This document shows positions 31,383 through 41,020 of a stretch of 64,000 nt of DNA, one piece after another (the first letter of the stretch is position 1; each line of letters starts with the position of its first letter). This stretch comes from Caballeronia sp. INDeC2 (GTDB taxonomy: Bacteria; Pseudomonadota; Gammaproteobacteria; Burkholderiales; Burkholderiaceae). The translations under genes and the position numbers were made by a program. The stretch spans positions 1-64,000 of the forward strand of contig NZ_JALQDG010000010.1 in the NCBI RefSeq assembly GCF_023631325.1. Direction: 5' to 3'. The notes beneath the pieces were generated by a model that had not been told where the DNA came from, did no database searches, and saw nothing but the letters and a program-made list of their open reading frames with translations.

Positions 31383-32081
31383 ATGAACGAATCACCCTAC
31401 GGCTTTGGCCGCAATGGCAGCGTCACCTCGGTCGAGGTGCGCAACCGCGTGCTGCGCAACACCTACTGGCTGCTCGCGCTCTCGATGGTGCCGACGGTGC
31501 TCGGCGCGTGGGTCGGCGTCGCGACGGGCTTCTCGCTGTTCGCGGCCACGAGCCCGGCGATGAGCTTCATCGCGTTCCTCGCGATCGCGTTCGGCTTCAT
31601 GTTCGCCATCGAAAAAACCAAGAACAGCGGCATGGGCGTGGTCGTCCTGCTCGGCTTCACGTTCTTCATGGGCCTGATGCTCTCGCGCCTCTTGAGCTTC
31701 ATTCTCGGTTTTTCGAACGGGCCGCAGCTCATCATGATGGCGTTCGGCGGAACGGGCGTGATCTTCGCCGCGATGGCGACCATCGCCACCGTCAGCAAGC
31801 GTGACTTTTCGGGCCTCGGCAAGTTCCTGTTCATGGGCGTGATCGTCATTCTGCTCGCCGCGTTCGCGAACATCTTCCTGCAGTTGCCGGCCCTGATGAT
31901 GACGATCTCCGTGCTCGCCATCGTGATCTTCTCGGCTTACATGCTGTTCGACGTGCAGCGCGTGGTAAACGGCGGCGAGACGAATTACATCAGCGCGACG
32001 CTCGCGATCTACCTAGATCTGTACAACGTGTTTACGAACCTGTTGGCGCTGCTCGGCATCTTCGGCGGCAATCGCAACTGA
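31383..32081 (+). CDS. Bax inhibitor-1 / YccA family membrane protein
   Basis: A 232-residue inner membrane protein with seven hydrophobic segments, such as MSFIAFLAIAFGFMFAI and LPALMMTISVLAIVIFSAY. It ends in the BI-1 family C-terminus (YISATLAIYLDLYNVFTNLLALLGIF). E. coli YccA of this family interacts with FtsH; YbhL and others have no fixed role. The ATG at 31383 has AGGAG 7 nt upstream; the frame upstream of it is not conserved. Confidence 0.9.
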   Translation: MNESPYGFGRNGSVTSVEVRNRVLRNTYWLLALSMVPTVLGAWVGVATGFSLFAATSPAMSFIAFLAIAFGFMFAIEKTKNSGMGVVVLLGFTFFMGLMLSRLLSFILGFSNGPQLIMMAFGGTGVIFAAMATIATVSKRDFSGLGKFLFMGVIVILLAAFANIFLQLPALMMTISVLAIVIFSAYMLFDVQRVVNGGETNYISATLAIYLDLYNVFTNLLALLGIFGGNRN

Positions 32082-32105
32082 TCGGCGGTTTCGAGTCGCT
32101 GCAAC

Positions 32106-32132
32106 AAAAACCGGCCTTCGGGCCGGTTTTTT
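32106..32132. terminator. Bidirectional intrinsic terminator
   Basis: AAAAACCGGCC TTCG GGCCGGTTTTTT: a perfect stem with a TTCG tetraloop and A/T tracts on both sides. It separates the convergent BI-1 gene and rlmD. Confidence 0.93.
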
Positions 32133-32157
32133 GTGCCTGAAAGCTGCCCCAGCTTGC

Positions 32158-33573
32158 TCAATCGCGCTCGAACAACGCGATCGACTCGACGTGCGACGTA
32201 TGCGGGAACATGTTCACCACGCCGGCACCCTTCATCCGGTAACCCGCTTCGTGCACGAGCAGGCCGGCGTCGCGCGCGAGCGTCGCCGGATTGCACGACA
32301 CATAGACGATACGCTTCGGCAACGGCCCGTCGCCGGACTGGGCGATGTCCGCGAGCGCCTTCGACACGGCGAGTGCGCCTTCGCGCGGCGGGTCGATGAG
32401 GAACTTGTCGAAGCGGCCGAGCGCGCGCAGGTCGTCTGCCGTGACTTCGAACAGATTGCGGCAGGCAAACGACGTATGACCGTCGACGCCATTTGCCTTC
32501 GCGTTCTCCAACGCGCGGTTCGTCAGCGCCTCGCTGCCTTCGATTCCGAGGACTTCGCGCGACACGCGCGCGAGCGGCAGCGTGAAGTTGCCAATGCCGC
32601 AGAACAGATCCAGCACGCGATCCGACTTTTCCGCGGCGAGCAGGCTGAGCGCTCGGCTCACCAGCACGCGATTGATCTGGTGATTCACCTGCGTGAAATC
32701 GGTCGGCTTGAACGGCATGCGGATATCGAATTCCGGCAGCGTGTAAGCCAGTTCGCGATCGAGCGGATAAAACGGATAGACGGTGTCCGGGCCCTTCGGC
32801 TGGAGCCACCATTGAACGCCATGCTCGTCGGCGAAAGTGCGCAGCAGCGCTTCGTCGGCTTCGGTCAGCGGCTCCAGGATGCGCAAGACAAGCGCCGTCA
32901 CGTCCGAACCGACCGCGAGTTCGATCTGCGGCATGCGGTCCCGGATCGACAGCCCTGCCACCAGATGACGCAGCGGCACGAGCATCGCGGAAACGTGCGG
33001 CGGCAGCACTTCGCAGCTCGTCATGTCGGCGACATAGCTGCTCTTGCGCTCGTGAAAGCCGACCAGCACGCCGCCTTTCTTCTCGACGTGCCGCACGGTC
33101 AGGCGCGCACGATAGCGATATCCCCACGACGGCCCGTGAATCGGCCGGAACATGGTTTCCGCGCGCAATTTCGACAGATGTTGCAGGTTGTCCTCGAGCA
33201 CGCGCTGCTTCACGGCGATCTGCGCGCGCACGTCGAGATGCTGCATCGAGCAGCCGCCGCAGGTGCCGAAAAACTGGCACTTCGGCTTCGCACGGATCAC
33301 GCTCTCGCGCAGCACGTTCACCACCTGCGCCTGCTCGAAGCTCGGCTTCTTGCGATAGCTCGAATAGCTCACTCGTTCGCCCGGCAGCGCGCCTTCGACG
33401 AAGATGACTTTGCCCGGCTCGCCGTTCTCGTTGACCGTGCGGCCTACGCCGCGCGCTTCCATATCGAGCGACTCGATTTCGAGCTCGGGCGCGACGAAAT
33501 CGGGATCGGGCGTGACGAACTTCGCCGGCGCGGCGCGGCGGCGATTCTGGGATTTTCGAGCGGCTTCAGACAC
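32158..33573 (-). CDS. rlmD: 23S rRNA (uracil(1939)-C(5))-methyltransferase
   Basis: An RumA-type m5U methyltransferase. An N-terminal TRAM-like region is followed by a cysteine cluster ([16 protein letters not shown], about residues 98-113) that binds 4Fe-4S. The SAM-binding segment [14 protein letters not shown] and the catalytic [12 protein letters not shown] lie in the C-terminal half. The start appears to be GTG at 33573 with AGGA upstream. Length 471. Confidence 0.95.
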   Translation of the reverse strand: MSEAARKSQNRRRAAPAKFVTPDPDFVAPELEIESLDMEARGVGRTVNENGEPGKVIFVEGALPGERVSYSSYRKKPSFEQAQVVNVLRESVIRAKPKCQFFGTCGGCSMQHLDVRAQIAVKQRVLEDNLQHLSKLRAETMFRPIHGPSWGYRYRARLTVRHVEKKGGVLVGFHERKSSYVADMTSCEVLPPHVSAMLVPLRHLVAGLSIRDRMPQIELAVGSDVTALVLRILEPLTEADEALLRTFADEHGVQWWLQPKGPDTVYPFYPLDRELAYTLPEFDIRMPFKPTDFTQVNHQINRVLVSRALSLLAAEKSDRVLDLFCGIGNFTLPLARVSREVLGIEGSEALTNRALENAKANGVDGHTSFACRNLFEVTADDLRALGRFDKFLIDPPREGALAVSKALADIAQSGDGPLPKRIVYVSCNPATLARDAGLLVHEAGYRMKGAGVVNMFPHTSHVESIALFERD

Positions 33574-33641
33574 CTGCGTACTTCCTGGCTAACGAATTGG
33601 CAAAGGCGAGATTGTAGACGAACGTCACCGCGCCGCCGCGC

Positions 33642-34418
33642 CTAGTTCCCGAACGCCGCGAGATACTCGGCCCAATGCGGCGACGATTCCTGCGCGAGGG
33701 CGTTCTTCACGAAGTTGATTTCGTCGCTGTACTCGTCGGGCGTGAAGCCGCCGCGCATCATCTGAAAACGACAGTACATCAGATACGTGTTGACGACATC
33801 GGTTTCGCAATAGTTGCGAATTTCGTCGATCTGGCCGTCGCAATACGCGTCCCAGACCTTGCCGCCGTCCATACCCAGCTTGCCGGGAAAACCGCACAGC
33901 TTCGCGAGCGCATCGAGCGGCGCGTTGGCGCGCGCCTGATACATCGCGAGCACATCCATCAGGTCGATGTGCCGCATGTGATAGCGGCTGATGTAGTTGT
34001 TGAACTTGAATTCGCGATCGTCCTGACCGAGATCCCAGTAGCGCGGCGCGGCGATGCCGTGCACCAGCGCGCGATAGTGGAGCACGGGCAGATCGAAGCC
34101 GCCGCCGTTCCATGACACGAGTTGCGGCGTGTACTTCTCGATCACGCGATAAAACGACTGGATGAGCGCGGCCTCGCCGTCGGCGGTGGTGCCGAGCGAG
34201 CGCACGCGAAAGCCGCTGTTGTCGCGAAACACGCAGGAAATCGCCGCGACGCGCTGAAGATGATGCGGCAGAAAGTCGTTGCCGACGCGCTCGCGGCGTG
34301 CTTCGAACGCATGTTCTGCCACTTCGCGGTCGGAAAGATCGGCGGGTAAATCTTCGAGACGGCGTATGCCGTCGACATCGGGGATGGTTTCGATGTCGAA
34401 AACGAGAATCGGTGTCAT
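33642..34418 (-). CDS. Predicted 3'-5' exonuclease (PolB-like DEDD fold)
   Basis: A 258-residue protein of the family annotated as 3'-5' exonuclease related to the PolB exonuclease domain. Exo I FDIETIPD (Asp and Glu ligands, about residues 7-14), Exo II SWNGGGFDLPVL and a C-terminal NYCETDVVNTYL with the last acidic ligand are all present. A DNA or RNA substrate cannot be told from sequence. It lies 42 bp after rpoS and 68 bp before rlmD on the same strand. Confidence 0.88.
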   Translation of the reverse strand: MTPILVFDIETIPDVDGIRRLEDLPADLSDREVAEHAFEARRERVGNDFLPHHLQRVAAISCVFRDNSGFRVRSLGTTADGEAALIQSFYRVIEKYTPQLVSWNGGGFDLPVLHYRALVHGIAAPRYWDLGQDDREFKFNNYISRYHMRHIDLMDVLAMYQARANAPLDALAKLCGFPGKLGMDGGKVWDAYCDGQIDEIRNYCETDVVNTYLMYCRFQMMRGGFTPDEYSDEINFVKNALAQESSPHWAEYLAAFGN

Positions 34419-34460
34419 TGAATCCTGGAGCGCGACGCCCTGCCGAGCGTCGCCGAAGCG

Positions 34461-35558
34461 TCAAAGCACGGCGTCCTTGCGAACGCCGTTGGATGCGAAA
34501 AAGCGCTTGAGCCGCACGAGCGCCTCTTGCTGGATCTGGCGCACACGCTCGCGCGTGAGGCCCATTTCGTCGGCGAGTTCTTCGAGCGTCGCGGGCTCGA
34601 TATGGTTCAAGCCGAAACGCCGCTCGATCACGTGCCGGTGTTTATCGGACAGACGCGAAAGCCACAGGCGCGTGAGCGATTCGAGTTCGCGATGCTGCAC
34701 TTCCGCGTCCGGCGACTGGCTCTGGTCGTCGGAAAGGAGATCGAGAAGGCTACTGCCCGGATCGAGGTCGAGCGGTGCGTCGAGCGAAGCCGTGTGCTCG
34801 TTGAGCGCGAGGATATCGGTGACTTCCTCCGGTGTCTTGCCGGTGAGATACGCGATATCGTCGATGCTCGCGTCGCGCCGTTCAGGTGCGACGCTGTCGT
34901 TCGAATTGGCGGAATTCTTTTCCAGATGGCGCTTCGCGCGCAGCACCTGATTGAGCTCGCGGATCACGTGCACCGGCAGCCGCACCGTGCGCGCCTGATT
35001 CATGATCGCCCGCTCGATGCTCTGGCGGATCCACCAGGTGGCATAGGTCGAAAACCGAAAGCCGCGCGTCGGATCGAATTTCTCGATCGCGTGCATGAGG
35101 CCCAGGTTGCCTTCCTCGATCAGATCGAGCAACGGCACGCCGCGATTGAGATAACCCTTCGCGATGCTGACGACGAGCCGCAGATTGCGCTCGATCATCA
35201 CCTGCCGCGCCTCGAATTCGCCCGCCTTCGCGAGCCGCGAGTAGCGCTGCTCTTCCTCGACGGTCAAGAGCGGCTTCACGCTGATGCGATTCAGGTAGTG
35301 CTGAATGGTATCGGCCGTGAGTTCGGCCTGCAGGAGCGAGCGGAAATCGTCGGCGTCGGGCGCGGAATCGTTTGCGCCTTCACCCGGTTCGTCGCTGCTC
35401 TTTCCCCGGCTGCCGCTTTCTTCTTCGGAGTCGACATCGACATCGACGTTATCGATGTCGTCATCATGAGTCGAAGCACCGTCCTCCACCGACACTTGCA
35501 AAGGTCGGCTGATCGTCTCAGTCTCGGCTTGCGGCAGGCGGCGCTTCGTTTTTGGCAT
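34461..35558 (-). CDS. rpoS: RNA polymerase sigma factor RpoS (sigma-38)
   Basis: The stationary-phase and general stress sigma factor. Region 2 shows [24 protein letters not shown] and [17 protein letters not shown]; region 4 has the [26 protein letters not shown]. At 365 residues it is longer than E. coli RpoS (330), because of an acidic N-terminal extension with runs such as [16 protein letters not shown] (about residues 33-48). The surE-pcm-nlpD-rpoS order confirms rpoS over rpoD. Confidence 0.97.
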   Translation of the reverse strand: MPKTKRRLPQAETETISRPLQVSVEDGASTHDDDIDNVDVDVDSEEESGSRGKSSDEPGEGANDSAPDADDFRSLLQAELTADTIQHYLNRISVKPLLTVEEEQRYSRLAKAGEFEARQVMIERNLRLVVSIAKGYLNRGVPLLDLIEEGNLGLMHAIEKFDPTRGFRFSTYATWWIRQSIERAIMNQARTVRLPVHVIRELNQVLRAKRHLEKNSANSNDSVAPERRDASIDDIAYLTGKTPEEVTDILALNEHTASLDAPLDLDPGSSLLDLLSDDQSQSPDAEVQHRELESLTRLWLSRLSDKHRHVIERRFGLNHIEPATLEELADEMGLTRERVRQIQQEALVRLKRFFASNGVRKDAVL

Positions 35559-35570
35559 GATGGTTTCGCT

Positions 35571-36536
35571 TTATTGCGGCGGCAAATACTTCAGTGGGTC
35601 AACAGGTTTTCCCTGCCGGCGAACTTCGAAATGCAACATCACGCGGTCCGAATCGCTGTTCCCCATCTCAGCGATCTTCTGCCCTTTAGTTACCGCGTCC
35701 CCTTCTTTTACCATCAAAGCGCGGTTATGTGCGTACGCGGTGAGAAAAGTCGCGTCATGCTTGATGATAATGAGATTGCCGTAGCCGCGCAGCCCATTTC
35801 CGGAGTAAACCACTCGGCCGTCCGCCGACGCGTTCACCGGGTCTCCCGCCGCACCGCCAATATTCAAACCCTTGTTCTTCGCGTCGTCGAACGTGCCGAG
35901 AATCGGTCCTCGCGCAGGCCAGATGAATGCCGGCTGACCCGTGGGCGCCGTCGCATTCGCATCCGCGCCGGGCACGGCCGGCACGCCGGGCGCCGATGCC
36001 ATGCCCGTCGCCGCGCCGGGCGTCCCGGGCGCGGCGCCCATGCCCGAATTCGCACCGTAGTACGGCGGCTGCGCGGTCGCGCCCGGTTGCGGCGTCGCGT
36101 AGCCGTTCGCGCCGTTGAGCGGCTGCGTCTGCACGCCGCCGCCGACGATCGGCGCGGTGGCCACGCCGGGCGTCGCCGCCGCGAGATTCGCGCCCGGCGG
36201 CGCCACGCGCATCAACTGGCCGACTTCGATCTGATTCGGGTTGGTCAGGTTGTTCCACGTCGCGATATCGTGATAATTCTGACCGTTTTCCAGTGCGATC
36301 CGATATAGGGTGTCGCCCGGCTTCACACGGTAATAGCCCGGCGGCGGCGGACCGTTGTCCGGCGTCTGGGCCGCCGTCGTGCCGATGGGCGCGCCCGTTC
36401 TGTCGACGACCGGCGCCATGTCCATGCGCGTGGAACACGCCGCCAGCGCGGACAACGCCAGCACGCACACGCCGCGCTGCGCCGCGCTCAGGCGTTGGCC
36501 TGCACTTCCTTCTTGCAAAGCACGCAGGATACTCAT
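35571..36536 (-). CDS. nlpD: NlpD-type murein hydrolase activator (LysM + M23, lipoprotein)
   Basis: An outer membrane lipoprotein that activates amidases at the septum. A signal peptide ends in the lipobox ALAACS (Cys about residue 34). A LysM domain (YRVKPGDTLYRIALENGQNYHDIATWN, about 69-112) is followed by a long Ala/Gly/Pro-rich linker. The C-terminal LytM/M23 domain (GLNIGGAAGDPVNASADGRV) lacks parts of the zinc site, as expected of an activator. It starts 4 bp after the pcm stop and lies 12 bp before rpoS; its reading region may hold rpoS promoters. Confidence 0.93.
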   Translation of the reverse strand: MSILRALQEGSAGQRLSAAQRGVCVLALSALAACSTRMDMAPVVDRTGAPIGTTAAQTPDNGPPPPGYYRVKPGDTLYRIALENGQNYHDIATWNNLTNPNQIEVGQLMRVAPPGANLAAATPGVATAPIVGGGVQTQPLNGANGYATPQPGATAQPPYYGANSGMGAAPGTPGAATGMASAPGVPAVPGADANATAPTGQPAFIWPARGPILGTFDDAKNKGLNIGGAAGDPVNASADGRVVYSGNGLRGYGNLIIIKHDATFLTAYAHNRALMVKEGDAVTKGQKIAEMGNSDSDRVMLHFEVRRQGKPVDPLKYLPPQ

Positions 36537-36540
36537 CGGG

Positions 36541-37620
36541 TTAAATCACTCCGGATTTTAAGGGTACAAAAAAGACGCGATCGAGCTGCTCTTCCCGCCA
36601 TTGCGTCGCCGACACGCGCGTGACGAGCGTCAGCACCTGCGACTGCGCGGCCTGCGATCCGACCGGCGCGACGAGCTTGCCGCCCACCGCCAGTTGATCC
36701 AGCAGAGCCTGCGGCACGTCGAGGCCCGCGCAGGCGATCACGATGGCGTCGAACGGCGCGGCCGCGGGCAAGCCCAGGCGGCCGTCGCCGTAATGCAGCC
36801 TGATGTTAGGCACGCGCAGCGGCCGAAGGTTGAGCTTCGCGCGCTCCGACAGCGGACGCACACGCTCGATCGAATAAACCTCTGCGGCGACCTGCGACAG
36901 CACCGCCGCCTGATAGCCGCAACCTGTGCCGATCTCCAGCACCTTGTTCAACGCCCGCCCCGTCGCGACCAGCTCGATCATGCGCGCCACGACGGACGGC
37001 TTCGAGATGGTCTGGTGATGACCGATCGGCAACGCGGCGTCTTCGTAAGCCTGCGCGGCGAGCCCCGGATCGACGAACATGTGGCGTGGCACCACGGACA
37101 TCGCATTGAGCACGCGCGGATCGGTCACGCCGTTCGATCGCAGCCGTTCGACCATGCGCTCGCGCACCCGTTCCGACGTGAGCGTCTGCGTGCTCGCCAG
37201 CGCCACATTGGGCGCGCCTTTTTTCGGCGCACTAGCGGTGGCGCTCAGCTCACGCTCGGCGGGACGCGCCGCCGGACGCACTGCGCTCGCGCGCGGCGCG
37301 TGGGACGCATGATGCGTCGTCGCGTTCTTGCTCGCGGACGGAACCGGTTTCGCCACGCCAGGCGCGGGCTTCGCGCCGGAACGCGCCGGAAAAACCGAGC
37401 TGGCCGGCTTCACGGATGCCGCCGCCGTCGCGGGATTTTTCATCGGCGCGTTCGCCGCGCGCGATGGTCCCGGCTTCGCGGGTTGCGCGGGCGTCGGCTT
37501 GAGCGCCGAAGCGGCGGCTTGCCTGGCGCGAGAATCCTGCGGACGATTCGCCGGCTTGCGCGGCTCGCGAACCAGATCCGCGAGCGCCAGCGGAAAGCGC
37601 TTGGCGCGCTCGTCGCTCAT
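36541..37620 (-). CDS. pcm: Protein-L-isoaspartate O-methyltransferase with long N-terminal extension
   Basis: Repairs isoaspartyl residues by SAM-dependent methylation. The catalytic domain fills the C-terminal ~210 residues: [33 protein letters not shown], then the SAM motif [15 protein letters not shown]. The first ~140 residues are Ala/Pro/Lys/Arg-rich low complexity without a recognisable domain. The ATG at 37620 overlaps the surE stop by 4 bp, fixing the start. Total 359 residues against about 210 for E. coli Pcm. Confidence 0.93.
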   Translation of the reverse strand: MSDERAKRFPLALADLVREPRKPANRPQDSRARQAAASALKPTPAQPAKPGPSRAANAPMKNPATAAASVKPASSVFPARSGAKPAPGVAKPVPSASKNATTHHASHAPRASAVRPAARPAERELSATASAPKKGAPNVALASTQTLTSERVRERMVERLRSNGVTDPRVLNAMSVVPRHMFVDPGLAAQAYEDAALPIGHHQTISKPSVVARMIELVATGRALNKVLEIGTGCGYQAAVLSQVAAEVYSIERVRPLSERAKLNLRPLRVPNIRLHYGDGRLGLPAAAPFDAIVIACAGLDVPQALLDQLAVGGKLVAPVGSQAAQSQVLTLVTRVSATQWREEQLDRVFFVPLKSGVI

Positions 37621-38375
37621 GTGCGACCGCTCCCGGCCCGCGCCCATTCGCGCGTCTCGGCCATGAGCTTCGTGTGAGTCAGATCGAGTTGCAGCGGCGT
37701 GATCGAGACGAAGCCGTTCGCGACCGCGTGGAAATCGGTGCCTTCGCTCGCGTCGAGTGCATCGCCTGAGGGGCCGATCCAGTAGATCGGGTTGCCGCGC
37801 GGATCGCTCTGGCGAATCACCGGCTGCGAAGGATGACGCTTGCCGAGGCGCGTCACGGTCCATGCGCCGAGTTGGTCGTACGGCAGGCTCGGGATGTTCA
37901 CGTTCAGCAACGGATGGCCCGGCATCGGATGTTCGAGGAAATGCGCGACGATCTCGGCAGCGACGCGCGCGGCGTCTTCTAGATGGAGCCAGTCGCGGCC
38001 GACTAGCGAAAACGCGATCGCCGGAATGCCGAACATGAAGCCTTCGGTGGCGGCGGCGACCGTGCCCGAGTACAGCGTGTCTTCGCCGACGTTCTGCCCG
38101 TTGTTGATACCCGACACGACGAGATCCGGCTGATGCTCGAGCATGCCCGTCAGCGCGATGTGCACGGAATCGGTCGGCGTACCGTTCACGAAATTGAAAC
38201 CGTTCGCCGCCTGATGAACGCTCAGAGGCCGCGACAGCGTAAGCGAGTTGGACGAGCCGCTGCAGTTCTGCTCGGGCGCCATCACCGTCATTTCGCCGAG
38301 CGGCTGCAGAACCTCGTGCAGCACATTGATGCCGCGCGCCAGATAACCGTCGTCGTTGCTGAGTAGGATTCGCAT
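37617..38375 (-). CDS. surE: 5'/3'-nucleotidase SurE
   Basis: A metal-dependent survival phosphatase acting on nucleoside monophosphates. It begins [16 protein letters not shown], whose ND-D metal ligands are diagnostic, and includes [15 protein letters not shown] and [21 protein letters not shown]. Length 252 is typical. It heads the surE-pcm-nlpD-rpoS run and is divergent from the quinone oxidoreductase gene. Confidence 0.97.
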   Translation of the reverse strand: MRILLSNDDGYLARGINVLHEVLQPLGEMTVMAPEQNCSGSSNSLTLSRPLSVHQAANGFNFVNGTPTDSVHIALTGMLEHQPDLVVSGINNGQNVGEDTLYSGTVAAATEGFMFGIPAIAFSLVGRDWLHLEDAARVAAEIVAHFLEHPMPGHPLLNVNIPSLPYDQLGAWTVTRLGKRHPSQPVIRQSDPRGNPIYWIGPSGDALDASEGTDFHAVANGFVSITPLQLDLTHTKLMAETREWARAGSGRT

Positions 38376-38496
38376 CCGGCGATTGTAACCGAGGAAAGTG
38401 GCGCGACGACGACTCAGAGGCTCGCTCCCGGCGTCGCCGCTGCCCTACACTGAGCCGGTTTGAACGCTTTGCACGAGACCCGACCAAGGAGACGAT

Positions 38497-39471
38497 ATGC
38501 GCGCCGTACGATGCAACGAACACGGACTACCCGACACCCTTTCGATCGAAACGCTACCCGACCTGCATCCGGAAACAGGCGAAGTCATCATCGATGTGAA
38601 AGCGGCGAGCGTGAACTTCCCCGACGTGCTCATCATCCAGGACAAGTACCAGTTCAAGCCGCCGCTGCCGTTCACGCCCGGTGCGGAATTCGCGGGCGTC
38701 GTGCGCGAAGTGGGCGCGGGCGTCACGCGCCTGTCGTCCGGCATGCGCGTGGCCGCCTATACCGCGCAAGGCGCGTTCGCCGAACAGGCGCGCGCGAAGG
38801 AAGCGGATTGCATCGCCCTGCCCGCCGATGTCGATCTCGCCGATGCCGCCGCGTTCACGCTCGCGTATGGCACGTCGTATCACGCGCTCGTCGATCGCGG
38901 ACAACTGAAGGCCGGCGACACGCTGCTCGTGCTTGGCGCGGCAGGGGGCGTCGGCATTGCGGCCATTCAAATCGGCAAGATCATCGGCGCGCGCGTGATC
39001 GCGGCGGCGTCGAGCGCGGACAAACTCGCGTTCTGCCGCGAGCATGGCGCGGACGATGTCATCGATTACGAGAAAGAGGATCTGCGCGAGCGCATCAAGG
39101 CGCTGACGGGTGGGAACGGGCCGGATGTCATCTTCGATCCCGTCGGCGGCGCGTACGCGGAACCCGCGTTTCGAAGCATCGGCTGGCGCGGGCGGTATCT
39201 GGTCGTCGGCTTCGCGAACGGCGAGATTCCGAAGCTGCCGCTCAATCTCGCGCTGCTCAAAGGCGCGAGCATCGTGGGCGTGTTCTGGGGCGGCCACATG
39301 CAGCGCGAACACGCGCTCGCCGATCAGGAATTCGCGACGATGGTCGACTGGATCAAGGCGGGCAAGCTGCGCCCCGTCGTCACGAAGCGCTATTCGCTCG
39401 ACGACACACCACGCGCCCTCGACGACATGATGAACCGGCGCGTGACCGGCAAGATCGTGATCGAGCCGTGA
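38497..39471 (+). CDS. NADPH:quinone oxidoreductase family protein (MDR superfamily)
   Basis: A 324-residue medium-chain dehydrogenase/reductase without the structural-zinc cysteines. The N-terminal GroES-like domain ([36 protein letters not shown]) is followed by a Rossmann motif [22 protein letters not shown] (about residues 146-167). It probably reduces quinones or enoyl substrates with NADPH; the substrate is unknown. A strong ribosome site AAGGAG lies before the ATG. Confidence 0.92.
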   Translation: MRAVRCNEHGLPDTLSIETLPDLHPETGEVIIDVKAASVNFPDVLIIQDKYQFKPPLPFTPGAEFAGVVREVGAGVTRLSSGMRVAAYTAQGAFAEQARAKEADCIALPADVDLADAAAFTLAYGTSYHALVDRGQLKAGDTLLVLGAAGGVGIAAIQIGKIIGARVIAAASSADKLAFCREHGADDVIDYEKEDLRERIKALTGGNGPDVIFDPVGGAYAEPAFRSIGWRGRYLVVGFANGEIPKLPLNLALLKGASIVGVFWGGHMQREHALADQEFATMVDWIKAGKLRPVVTKRYSLDDTPRALDDMMNRRVTGKIVIEP

Positions 39472-39519
39472 TGCGCGCCTGCTAACATCGCGCCCTCTCG
39501 GCACTCTTCAACGCGAGCC

Positions 39520-39909
39520 ATGACGAGCACCCGCCGCGACGCCAGCGTCATCGTGCCGGTCTACAACTGCGAGCCGCGGCTCGAGGCGCTGCTGCATTCC
39601 GTACTCGATCAGGAAGGCGTCGATCAGGAAGTCATCGCGATCTGCGCCGGCGCGACGAACGCCGGTCTCTCCGTGCTGCAATCGAAGGCGGCGCGCGATG
39701 CGCGCATCCGCGTGGCGACGCAGGAGAATCGCGGCGTCTGCGCGACGCGCAACGTCGGGCTGACGCTATTCGCACTTCGCAACCTGGAACGCGCGCCTAG
39801 AACCGACGCGATTGCGCGCCCGGCAACATGCCAATGCGCGTCGCTGGCGTGGTTTGCGCATCGCCGAAATCGGCCGTCGCGTACTGATGCATCGCGCGGG
39901 CATGCTTGA
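39520..39909 (+). pseudogene. Truncated family 2 glycosyltransferase, 5' fragment
   Basis: The first ~81 residues look like the start of a GT-A family 2 glycosyltransferase: ASVIVPVYNCEPRLEALLHSVLDQ, then ENRGVCATRNVGL. In intact enzymes that last motif leads into the DXD segment. Here similarity stops near 39762 and the frame runs on into the antisense of the neighbouring glycosyltransferase gene, with no DXD motif or acceptor domain. An intact enzyme would be over 250 residues. A deletion or rearrangement that fused two gene ends is the likely cause. Confidence 0.7.
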
Positions 39910-40771
39910 CATGCAGCCTTTGAAACGCGGACATCACACGGCGCACAGTGAGCAGACGTTGCCACAAGCGCTCGCGAAGCCCGCCGAAGGGCAGGAAGGA
40001 CGGCGCCAGCACGACCGCGCCCGGCCCCCAGCCGGGACGCCACGAGCGCGCGAGTCCCTGGCGCATGAAAAGCGACAGCGTGGGCACGCCGATGCACGAC
40101 GCGAGATGTCCGAGACCTGAATCGTTGCCGATGAACCACGACGACTCGGCGATCCAAGCCGCGACCTCGCTCAAGCGCGGCAGCGCGTTGACCTCGCACC
40201 CTTCATCGGCGATTTCGCCCCGCGCATCCAGCTCGCACGGCGCGACGAGAAAACTCGGCTGCATCTGACGACGCACGAGCATGCGCGACAGCGCAATGAA
40301 CTTCTTGCGGCTCCACATCTTTTCGGGATGGCTGCCGGTCGGATGAATGACTACACGATTGGAAAAGCGCCCTCGCATGACGTCCGCCGGCACGACGAGA
40401 CCGTTCGAGCGCGTCACATCGGAAAGGCCCAGCACGTTCGTCGCGATATCGACGATGCGATCCACCATATGCTTCGAGCCGCCGTATTCCGGCAGCGCGG
40501 CGAGGCAGACGGTCTTGCCGGAACGGCTCAGCGTCGCGGCGTAATCGGTCGGGCGAAGCTCGATCACCGTATCGAACGCCCCCCGCCAGGCGTCGGGCCG
40601 CCCCACGCTCACGTGCGGAAACCAGTCGGCAAGCTGCTCCGCGACCCAGCCGAACACGACGGGCCGATATCCGTTGCGGATGAGATTGTCGACGAGGACG
40701 AGCCCGATGAGGCTGTCACCGATCGGCGATGGCAGCACCACCGCAATCGAACTGTCAGTTCGCAGTTTCAT
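39797..40771 (-). CDS. Glycosyltransferase family 9 (heptosyltransferase-like)
   Basis: A 324-residue GT-B enzyme related to ADP-heptose:LPS heptosyltransferases. It shows VVLPSPIGDSLIGLVLVDNLIRNGY at the N-terminus, IHPTGSHPEKMWSRKKFIAL mid-protein, and the nucleotide-sugar site GNDSGLGHLASCIGVPTLSLF. The likely role is adding a sugar to LPS core or another surface glycan; the sugar is not determinable. The ATG at 40771 is chosen over an upstream TTG at 40810. It converges on the truncated GT2 gene. Confidence 0.88.
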   Translation of the reverse strand: MKLRTDSSIAVVLPSPIGDSLIGLVLVDNLIRNGYRPVVFGWVAEQLADWFPHVSVGRPDAWRGAFDTVIELRPTDYAATLSRSGKTVCLAALPEYGGSKHMVDRIVDIATNVLGLSDVTRSNGLVVPADVMRGRFSNRVVIHPTGSHPEKMWSRKKFIALSRMLVRRQMQPSFLVAPCELDARGEIADEGCEVNALPRLSEVAAWIAESSWFIGNDSGLGHLASCIGVPTLSLFMRQGLARSWRPGWGPGAVVLAPSFLPFGGLRERLWQRLLTVRRVMSAFQRLHVKHARAMHQYATADFGDAQTTPATRIGMLPGAQSRRF

Positions 40772-41020
40772 ACTTGGTCTCGCGGGATCGCGCGGAAGGA
40801 CGCCGCGCAAGTACCGCGCAATGTCGCCCGACTTCGGAGTGTCGCCCGGCTTGCGTTACGACTTGATGTGCTGGCGTCCATTCACCCCGAAACATGGCGA
40901 ATCTCATGCGACCGCCGTACGACGCCTGGTCAGCAAAGCATCATAGCGAGATCGGCGGGGTCCTGCCATAAACAAAGTTCTAAACAAACGCGGTCCGGCA
41001 AGTTGACCCGGCACGGCGCT

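Noticed and set aside
37621..38523. Upstream extension of the pcm frame through surE
   Set aside because: It overlaps surE out of frame and lacks conserved sequence; the pcm ATG overlaps the surE stop in the usual ATGA way.
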